A stretch of DNA of 5,280 nucleotides from Euryarchaeota archaeon UBA54 (GTDB lineage: Archaea > Thermoplasmatota > Poseidoniia > Poseidoniales > Thalassarchaeaceae): contig DAGM01000001.1 of NCBI GenBank assembly GCA_002495735.1, positions 16,835-22,114 on the forward strand, read 5' to 3'. Position 1 is the stretch's first letter; each line of letters opens with the position of its first letter. The notes beneath the pieces were generated by a model that made no database searches, was not told the origin of the DNA, and saw nothing but the letters and a program-made list of their open reading frames with translations. The translations under genes were made by a program, and so were the position numbers. Shown piece after piece: positions 1-5,280 of this stretch.

Positions 1-9
1 GGGGTCGAG

Positions 10-324
10 ATGACTAACCGGCGGCGCAATAAAGACTCGAGGAGGAAGAGGAGAGCCTCAAAGGCCATTGACGAACTATCCACAGTCCTGCTATCCTATG
101 GGACTACGGACCCCGAGACTGTCGACGCTGCTGCGAGGGACATACTCAGAATTGGGAAGCGACATGGCGAACGCCCGGAATCGCAAATCACCAGACTGAT
201 TTGCAGGGGTTGCGAAGCGGCACTGATCCCTGGTCGCAATGCGAGATTCAGAATCTCAGTCGGCATGCTGATTATAACCTGCAAGGACTGTGGCAGGATA
301 GAACGTTCGGGACCTGATTTCTAG
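10..324 (+). CDS. rnp4: RNase P protein component 4 (Rpp21/Rpr2 family)
   Basis: A 104-residue protein subunit of archaeal RNase P, the ribonucleoprotein that removes 5' leaders from precursor tRNAs; in the family it works with the Rpp29 subunit on the specificity domain of the RNA. The N-terminus is highly basic (residues 2-18, mostly Arg and Lys), followed by a helical stretch (about 19-55) and a C-terminal zinc ribbon with C65-x2-C68 and C91-x2-C94. The surrounding motifs LICRGCEAALIPG and IITCKDCGRIER match the family pattern closely, and the length is typical. The ATG at 10 follows GGGG at 1-4, a weak ribosome-binding site. The frame stays open to the window edge, so a slightly earlier start cannot be excluded, but the basic start fits the family. 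The TAG stop at 322-324 overlaps the ribosome-binding site of the next gene, so the two are probably translated from one mRNA. Confidence 0.92.
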   Translation: MTNRRRNKDSRRKRRASKAIDELSTVLLSYGTTDPETVDAAARDILRIGKRHGERPESQITRLICRGCEAALIPGRNARFRISVGMLIITCKDCGRIERSGPDF

Positions 325-333
325 GGGGCGATT
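324..333 (+). promoter_or_regulatory. Shine-Dalgarno site deciding the ATT start
   Basis: GGGGGCGATT aligns with the archaeal consensus GGAGGTGATC and, allowing G-U pairs, leaves only one mismatch (the C) to the 16S 3' tail. It begins on the last base of the rnp4 stop codon and places its G-run 8 bases before ATT 337. It is the main support for initiation there despite the missing ATG. Confidence 0.6.
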
Positions 334-336
334 AAA

Positions 337-615
337 ATTAGTGAAAAATTTCCTCAATCAATCCTTCGACAGGCGAAGGACAAATCTACTCCTGTTACCA
401 TCAGGATAGGTAAGGAAGGAATCACCGACTCAGTGGTATCAGAGTTGAGCGACCAACTCAGCAAGAGAGGACTAGTCAAGGCGAAGGCCAACCGAGGTTT
501 GCTAAGTGGCTCCTCCGAGAGGACACAGGCGTTCGAAGGCCTCGCCGATGCTACTGGCTCCAGATTAGTTCTCAGCAGAGGGAACACCGCGGTTTTCTGG
601 TCCGGTAGGAGTTAG
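337..615 (+). CDS. YhbY/CRS1 (CRM-domain) RNA-binding protein, probable ATT start
   Basis: A 92-residue single-domain protein of the CRS1-YhbY (CRM) family, which binds RNA and associates with pre-ribosomal large-subunit particles in bacteria. The core motif TIRIGKEGIT (residues about 21-30) is the family's GxxG-type loop. It is followed by an amphipathic helix with ELSDQLSKRGLVKAK and a C-terminal strand ending GNTAVFWSGR, all in the expected order. From the TAG of rnp4 to the GTG at 433 this frame has no ATG, GTG or TTG. A start at 433 would delete the GKEG loop and first helix, so it is unlikely. The best start is ATT at 337: bases 324-333 (GGGGGCGATT) can pair with the 16S 3' end at nearly every position, and the G-run ends 8 bases before 337. 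ATT at 331 is an alternative with poorer spacing. The gene shares the frame of rnp4, so stop-codon readthrough producing a fusion is also formally possible. Confidence 0.85.
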   Translation: MSEKFPQSILRQAKDKSTPVTIRIGKEGITDSVVSELSDQLSKRGLVKAKANRGLLSGSSERTQAFEGLADATGSRLVLSRGNTAVFWSGRS

Positions 616-655
616 TCCGAGAAAACTAACCTCTCTGCAGATAGCCGCCATGCTC

Positions 656-666
656 ACTTATTTAGA
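656..666 (+). promoter_or_regulatory. Probable TATA box of the transporter gene
   Basis: The element CTTATTTAG is AT-rich within a GC-rich 72-base gap. Its centre near 661 lies 27 bases before the A of the ATG at 688, the usual archaeal TATA-to-start distance, which predicts a leaderless transcript. The absence of a good Shine-Dalgarno site before 688 agrees. No clear purine-rich BRE is seen upstream, so confidence is limited. Confidence 0.4.
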
Positions 667-687
667 GGCGTTAAGGCTCGCCGCGCC

Positions 688-2058
688 ATGGTGACTGAGC
701 AGCAGGCGGTTCTAGCGATTTTCGTAGTATCATTCGTACTCATTCTGTCTGAGTACCTTCACCGGACCATTGCTGCTTGGTTCGGTTCGGTTGTCATGCT
801 TCTGTACGGGCACTGGACCGGAGTCTTCAGCACTCATGGCGATTCTCTCGAGCACACCATGCTGGGCTGGATCGAGTTCGAGGTCATCGGACTTCTGCTT
901 GGTATGATGGTATTCGCTGCGATCCTCGAACTCTGCGGATTCTTTGAGTTCATCGCCATTAAAGCAGCAAAGATGAGTGGTGGTGACCCATGGAAACTAA
1001 TCGTCCTTCTTGGAACCATTACTACTCTGATTTCACTGGTGATCGACAACGTCACTGCGATAATTATCATTGCCCCAGTGACCTTGAGAATTTGCAATCG
1101 GATGGAGATAAATCCAGTACCTCCTCTTCTAGCTGAAGCTATTCTGTCAGACACAGGTGGAGTTGCCTCGATGGTAGGGGATCCACCCAATGTCATGATT
1201 GCCGCCGAGGCAGCTAGCCGAGATTTGGATCACTTCGGATTCAATGGATTCCTAATGAGGCTAGGGATACTAACTCTGATTGCTTGGATTATTACTTTGG
1301 GTTACCTGCGATGGTACTACAAGGATTGGACTGAATCAAAGCCACATAGTGTAGAATCCCTTCTGGCAGAAGATGAGTGGGATGCAGTTGATGACCGGAA
1401 ATTAATGTATACAACTCTGGCGATATTGTCGCTGACCGTGGTGATGTTCTCTGCGAAGGAATTCCTTCATCTTGATATCGAGATACATGCTATTGCACTC
1501 GCTGGAGCAGGGCTAGCTCTTGTTGCGGCCAAGCCAGAGGACAACGAGCTCCGTGATGGCCTGATGCACAGGGTGACCGAGAAAATTGAGTGGGCAGCCC
1601 TGTTGTTCTTCGCTGGCCTGTTCATCCTAGTCGGAGCAGTGGGTAATGTAGGCTATCTGTCCGATCTCGCCTACTGGATATACAACAACTTCGGCAGTGA
1701 TCAGGTGATGCTGGCGGTGGCCGTTGTCTGGTTTTCCGCAATTGCCAGTGCAATAGTTGACAATATCCCCTTCACCGCTGCTATGATACCCGTGATAGTG
1801 AGCATCGGAGAGGCCGACCCGTCAATCGAAATAGAGCCGCTGTTCTGGGCTTTGGCCATGGGTGCGGGATTCGGCGGCAATGCCACACCGATAGGCTCGA
1901 GTGCGAATGTCATGACAGTAGCCATCAGCGAGCGTGGGCCACGACCAATCACCACTAGAGAGTGGATAAGAGTCGGCCTTCCAGTGATGGTAATCACTTG
2001 TATCGTCGCCACCGTCTTCATCATAGCATTCCACGGCACTCTGTACTCGTCCCTTTGA
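688..2058 (+). CDS. ArsB/NhaD-type (ion transporter superfamily) membrane transporter
   Basis: A 456-residue polytopic membrane protein of the ion transporter superfamily, which includes the arsenite pump ArsB, the Na+/H+ antiporter NhaD and the eukaryotic P protein. Two related halves are visible. The first has a DN motif (D120-N121, context VIDNVTA) followed by the re-entrant loop motif SDTGGVASMVGDPPN (154-168). The second has VDNIPFTA (357-364) followed by GGNATPIGSSAN (396-407). Hydrophobic segments lie near residues 4-20, 28-40, 66-84, 103-119, 122-132, 190-208, 240-256, 264-281, 301-321, 340-356, 362-373, 384-396 and 429-449. An acidic hydrophilic loop (about 211-238) separates the halves. 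The length is typical. The GDPPN and DN motifs favour the NhaD/P-protein/ArsB branch, so sodium-proton exchange or anion export is plausible, but the substrate cannot be read from sequence. No arsenic-resistance genes are adjacent. ATG 688 is the first start in frame; GTG 691 is an adjacent alternative. Confidence 0.9.
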   Translation: MVTEQQAVLAIFVVSFVLILSEYLHRTIAAWFGSVVMLLYGHWTGVFSTHGDSLEHTMLGWIEFEVIGLLLGMMVFAAILELCGFFEFIAIKAAKMSGGDPWKLIVLLGTITTLISLVIDNVTAIIIIAPVTLRICNRMEINPVPPLLAEAILSDTGGVASMVGDPPNVMIAAEAASRDLDHFGFNGFLMRLGILTLIAWIITLGYLRWYYKDWTESKPHSVESLLAEDEWDAVDDRKLMYTTLAILSLTVVMFSAKEFLHLDIEIHAIALAGAGLALVAAKPEDNELRDGLMHRVTEKIEWAALLFFAGLFILVGAVGNVGYLSDLAYWIYNNFGSDQVMLAVAVVWFSAIASAIVDNIPFTAAMIPVIVSIGEADPSIEIEPLFWALAMGAGFGGNATPIGSSANVMTVAISERGPRPITTREWIRVGLPVMVITCIVATVFIIAFHGTLYSSL

Positions 2059-2114
2059 CGAGTACCATCCGCCTCTTCCGACAGCGTGAAGCGTGAACTC
2101 CTGCAGCGAGCACC

Positions 2115-2438
2115 GTGTACGAGTGCCCGATTTGCGGACTGGTTTCATCGGGGACTTCATCGTGCCCCACATGCGGCAGTGACGAAGAAACTCCTAATGA
2201 GGGCGCGGCGAACAGTTCTCCCAAGTCCACGCAGACTAACGAAAACCTCGATCTTCCTTTCGACCTAGAAGGCCAAGCACCCTCAGTCCCTTCATCCGAT
2301 TTGCCTTTTGGCTTGGAGGAGGTGTCCAACGAGGTTTCTGCGCCCTCCCTAGCACTTGGCCTTGAGGGAATTCCAGAAGCCACTATCTCTAATCCTCTGG
2401 CATATGGCCTAGAGCATATTCCGGATGAGGCTGAATAA
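2115..2438 (+). CDS. Small zinc-ribbon protein with a 16-residue repeat tail, function unknown
   Basis: I do not recognise a named family for this 107-residue protein. Residues 4-21 form a rubredoxin-type zinc knuckle pair, C4-P-I-C7-G and C17-P-T-C20-G. A linker rich in Glu, Asn, Ser and Thr (22-46) follows. The tail (47-107) has four tandem repeats starting at residues 47, 63, 79 and 95, each opening with Leu-x-x-Gly/Asp-Leu-Glu: LPFDLE, LPFGLE, LALGLE and LAYGLE. The protein is acidic and has no signal peptide or membrane segment, so it is probably cytoplasmic. The start is GTG at 2115; a TGA at 2094-2096 in frame and no other start codon between leave no alternative. It lies 56 bases after the transporter stop, and no clear promoter or Shine-Dalgarno site is seen, so cotranscription is possible. 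The tail looks like a set of short linear binding motifs, but no partner can be inferred. Confidence 0.8.
   Translation: MYECPICGLVSSGTSSCPTCGSDEETPNEGAANSSPKSTQTNENLDLPFDLEGQAPSVPSSDLPFGLEEVSNEVSAPSLALGLEGIPEATISNPLAYGLEHIPDEAE
2253..2435 (+). repeat. Four 48-base (16-residue) degenerate coding repeats
   Basis: These are the tail repeats of the zinc-ribbon protein, with cores at 2253, 2301, 2349 and 2397, exactly 48 bases apart. The codons of the conserved Leu, Gly and Glu differ between copies (for example Leu as CTT, TTG, CTA and CTG). The repeats are therefore old and conserved at the protein level, not a recent DNA duplication. Confidence 0.8.
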
Positions 2439-2461
2439 TAATTCGTATATGCCTACCACCG

Positions 2462-2476
2462 CCCTCTTTAGGAGGG
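2462..2476 (+). other. Short hairpin in the leader region
   Basis: CCCTC pairs with GAGGG across a five-base loop (TTTAG). It lies 24 bases after the zinc-ribbon stop and near the predicted 23S transcription start. It could be a weak terminator or attenuation element, but there is no following T-run, so its role is unclear. Confidence 0.35.
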
Positions 2477-2534
2477 AGTGTGGACCCCGCTTAGTTCAAA
2501 TACCGAAGGTAGGTCGCCCACTTGCATTTAGTGC

Positions 2535-2641
2535 GTCCTGGTACTATTAGGTATCAGGATAAGAGGTTGAGGCCGCCCCGCCCTGCGGGGAGACGAGGTG
2601 GCCTGAGAGACCTGAATTGATATGCCTGGACACCAGAGGAC
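2535..2641 (+). other. Long rod-like hairpin in the 23S rRNA leader
   Basis: Nested pairings run along one axis: GTCC/GGAC and TGGT/ACCA (2535-2542 with 2632-2641, two-base AG bulge); GG/CC and TATCA/TGATA (2550-2556 with 2618-2626, two-base TG bulge); AGGT/ACCT (2564-2567 with 2610-2613); GGCC/GGCC (2571-2574 with 2600-2603); and the apical CCCCGC/GCGGGG with a three-base loop (2576-2590). It sits just before the mature 23S start and is probably a processing or folding element. Pairing was found by eye, with no energy calculation. Confidence 0.5.
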
Positions 2642-3787
2642 TCACAAAGGTGGGATTGTAGAAATCAAGATGCTACAACCCGACTGGGGGATGGCTCGGC
2701 TCGAGAGCCGAAGAAGGTCGTGACAAGCTGCGATAAGTTGCGGGGAGAGGCATGAATCTCTTGGATCCGCAAATTGCTGAATTGGACCTCCTGGCACTCT
2801 GTGCCATTCCTCATTGAGGAAAGGGAACCTCCTGAACTGAAGCATCTCAGTAGGGAGAGGAAAAGAAATCAAACGAGATTCCGTTATTAGTGGCGAACGA
2901 AAGCGGAACAGGACAAACCGAATCTCCATGGGAAACCTTGGAGAGATGTGGGGTAAGGACCGTCTGTAGTCTAAGTGCAGGAAGTGGAAGTCGTCCTGGA
3001 ACGGCGCACCACAGAGGGTGAAAGTCCCGTACACGTACTGCATATGGCCAAGAGACGGATCCAGAGTAGCGTGCGTTGGATATCGCGCGTGAATATGGGA
3101 GGCAGAGACTTCCAATCCTGAATACTACTCGAGACCGATAGTTGACAAGTAGCGTGAGCGAAAGCTGAAAAGTATCCTTAGCGGGATGTGAAAAGACCCT
3201 GAAACCAGTCGGGAACAAGCTGAATAGGCGTGAAAGCGAAGATATGAGCAGCGTCTATTCGTGCGTTTCGAAAAATGCCCCTGGGAGTTCTGATCATTGG
3301 CAAGGTTAAGCAGTTGAACTGCGAAGCCGAAGGGAAACCGAAAGGTCCGCAGCCGCGTAAGCGGTCAGGGACTGGGTGAGCTCGCCCGGAGTCAATGGTG
3401 GGAGACCTGAAGCCTATCGATCTATGCCTGGCCAGTCTGAAGCCCGACGAAAGTTGGGTGGAGGGACGAACCGTTGCTGATGTGCAAATCGCTCGGAAGA
3501 GTTGGGTATAGGGGTGAAAGTCCAATCGAGATGGGCAATAGCAGGTTCCGCGCGAGACTACTCGTAGGTAGACCTCCGTAGAGATGGAATGCGATGTAGA
3601 GCACTGATTGGGTATTTAGGGGGAGCGATCCCTCGGTACGCTGTCAAACTCCAAAGTTGCATTCGTCGTAGAAGCGGGGAGTGAGCCACGGTGGGTAAGC
3701 TACCGTGACGAAAGGTGAAGAAACCAGCTCAGCGTTAAGGTCCCAAAATTTCAGTTAAGTGTTAATCACAAACGGCGTCCGTGGTCG

Positions 3788-3856
3788 AAGACAACCAGAA
3801 GGTGGGCTTAGAGGCAGCCATCCTTGAAAGAGTTCGTAACAGATCACTGGTCAAGC
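3788..3856 (+). other. GTPase-associated centre of 23S rRNA (L11-binding region)
   Basis: This part of the 23S gene corresponds to E. coli 1051-1108, where L11 and the translation GTPases dock. GGCTTAGAGGCAGCC (3805-3819) and GTAACAGATCAC (3836-3847) form its two hairpin loops. Compared with the conserved GGCUUAGAAGCAGCC and GUAAYAGCUCAC, positions equivalent to A1070 and C1100 read G (3813) and A (3843). Confidence 0.8.
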
Positions 3857-4574
3857 TTGCGGGCCCGAAAAATGGACGGGACTCAAACTGAATACCGATA
3901 CGCTGACCCTCCGAAAGGAGATGGGGTAGCGCGGCGACATGGTCGGGTAGAAGCTAGGTCGTGAGATCTAGTGGACCGTCTATGTATGAGAATCTAGGGA
4001 AGAGTAGCAGCATAGTGCGGTGAGAATCCGCACCACCGAAGGGGCCAGGATTCCTCGGCAATGTTTATCAGCCGAGGGTTAGCCGGTCCTAAGGACATTC
4101 TTAACCGAGATGTTCGAAAGGGAAATGCGTTAATATTCGTATGCCCCTCTGCAAATCTGGTAACGGCTCGGGCTAGTTCGTACATTCCTGTCATGGGGTG
4201 TCGAAGCGTTCAATAATCGATCGGAGAACCGTAATGGTGAGAAGATCGAGAAGGCGTGAGCGAAGACGAATGAGGCCAGGGTCCCGTGAAAAGCCGCAGA
4301 GGTGACCGTACCGAGAACTGACACAGGTGCCCCTGGGTGAGCAGCCTAAGGTGTGACGGGCAAAGTACCGCGAAGGAACTCGGCAAAATAGCTCTGTAAC
4401 TTCGGGAGAAGGAGTGCCAGCTTAGAGATAAGCTGGTCGCAGTAACAAGGGGACTCCGACTGTTTAATAAAAACATAGCCGACTGCTAGTTCGAAAGGAT
4501 GTGTATAGTCGGTGAATCCTGCTCAGTGCCGGTATCTGAAATCGGGTTTCAACCTGGCGAAGGACCGGTAAACA

Positions 4575-4608
<34 letters not shown>

Positions 4609-5107
4609 ATACCTTGTCGCTTAATTGGCGACTTGCATGAATGGCACAACGAGAGTCCCACTGTCTCCGCGGTACGTCCGGCGAAATTGACTATTACTGG
4701 CGCACAGTCCAGTAACCTCAACCTGCAAGCGAAGACCCCGTAGAGCTTTACTACAGCCTGGCGCTGTACATTCGCACACTTTGTGCTGAGTAGACGGGAG
4801 ATGTTGATCCCCAGGGCACAAGTCCTGGGAGGAGTCGTCCATAGAGACACCGTCCTTAGTGCGTGACTGTACTAACTCTTAATGAGAACAACGTTTGGTG
4901 GGTAGTTTGGGTGGGGCGCCACGCGCCCGAAAACCTAACAGGCGTGCCCAAAGGTCAGCTTAGGTGGTTCAGTCTCCACCGTAAACCGTAAGGGGAAAAG
5001 CTGGCTTGACGTGGATCGGATCAATAACGATCGACGATGCGAAAGCAGGGCCTAACGAACCAATGTGCCTCATTTCTGGGGGCCATTGATAACAGAAAAG
5101 TTACCTC

Positions 5108-5173
5108 GGGGATAATTGAGTTGTCACCAGCAAGAGCACATATCGACCTGGTGGCTTGCTACTTCGATGTCGT
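5108..5173 (+). other. Peptidyl-transferase centre and helix 89 with altered core bases
   Basis: GGGGATAATTGAG (5108-5120) aligns with the archaeal form GGGGATAACAGAG, so E. coli A2451 is 5115 and the next two bases (2452 and 2453) are T and T instead of C and A. The opposite strand, ACTTCGATGTCG (5161-5172), keeps A2503, U2504, G2505 and U2506 but has T in place of C at 2499 (5163). Helix 89 itself is intact, with CACCAG pairing CTGGTG. Confidence 0.8.
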
Positions 5174-5204
5174 CTCTTCCCAACCTCCTGGTGCAGCAGC
5201 TGGG

Positions 5205-5235
<31 letters not shown>

Positions 5236-5280
5236 TCGTGAGATGGGTTTAGACCGTCGTGAGACAGGTTTGTTGCTTTG

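Larger units (their letters stand above)
2439..2664 (+). promoter_or_regulatory. 23S rRNA promoter and leader region
   Basis: This 226-base stretch has no supportable gene. GTATAT at 2445-2450, within an AT-rich patch (AATAATAATTCGTATATG), is the best TATA candidate. It would place transcription start near 2474 and give a leader of about 190 bases. A second weaker AT patch, GCATTTAG at 2524-2531, could serve another start. A short hairpin (2462-2476) and a long imperfect hairpin (2535-2641) follow. No T-run terminator for the upstream gene is visible. Confidence 0.45.

Noticed and set aside
433..615. GTG 433 as the start of the YhbY-family gene
   Set aside because: It would remove the conserved IGKEG loop and the first strand and helix of the domain.
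650..694. A 14-codon ATG frame ending in a TGA that overlaps the transporter start, a possible leader peptide
   Set aside because: It has no ribosome-binding site and spans the likely TATA box, so it would lie upstream of the predicted transcript; a frame this short is expected by chance.
2086..2268. + strand frame of 60 codons starting with GTG before the zinc-ribbon gene
   Set aside because: It overlaps the zinc-ribbon gene in another frame, is Arg-rich without a recognisable domain, and competes with a clear four-cysteine motif.
834..2383. Minus-strand frames of 112-120 codons opposite the transporter and zinc-ribbon genes
   Set aside because: They are shadows of genes with clear family motifs on the + strand and have low-complexity translations without domains.
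2642..3604. Minus-strand open frames of 60-157 codons opposite the 5' half of the 23S rRNA
   Set aside because: They lie antisense to unmistakable rRNA. Such frames are a well-known source of false protein annotations, and their translations show no domain.

Overview
This looks like chromosomal DNA from an archaeon. The first gene encodes the archaeal/eukaryotic RNase P protein Rpp21 (Rnp4). The last 2.6 kb is an archaeal-type 23S rRNA, with archaeal forms of helix 69, the macrolide-site base (G at E. coli 2058) and helix 89. The 23S gene starts about 230 bases after a protein gene, with no 16S rRNA or tRNA before it in the window. Unlinked rRNA genes are known from Thermoplasma and relatives. 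Together with the moderate GC content this suggests the Thermoplasmatota, perhaps the marine group II (Poseidoniales) lineage. That placement is an inference, not a demonstrated identity.

Layout, all on the + strand: (1) 10-324, RNase P protein component 4; (2) 337-615, a YhbY/CRM-domain RNA-binding protein, 12 bases downstream in the same frame, with no ATG, GTG or TTG available and apparently starting at ATT; (3) 688-2058, a 456-residue ion transporter of the ArsB/NhaD type, probably with its own promoter and a leaderless transcript; (4) 2115-2438, a small protein with an N-terminal four-cysteine zinc ribbon and four 16-residue tail repeats, which I cannot name; (5) 2439-2664, a non-coding leader with a TATA-like element and a long rod-like hairpin; (6) about 2665 to the window end, 23S rRNA, cut off near E. 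coli position 2616, so the sarcin-ricin loop and 3' end are missing.

Genes 1 and 2 form an RNA-processing/ribosome-assembly pair. The transporter is functionally separate. The zinc-ribbon gene may be cotranscribed with the transporter and lies directly upstream of the 23S promoter region.

The most unusual signals are in the 23S rRNA and the zinc-ribbon protein. The peptidyl-transferase centre reads U-U where nearly all ribosomes have C2452-A2453, together with a C-to-U change at 2499. The GTPase-associated centre differs at two conserved loop positions (1070 and 1100). Changes in helices 80 and 90 are paired and keep base pairing, which argues for a functional, diverged rRNA rather than a pseudogene or sequencing noise. 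The zinc-ribbon protein has a strict 16-residue periodicity that I do not recognise from a named family. I see no mobile element, CRISPR array, tRNA or rRNA intron.
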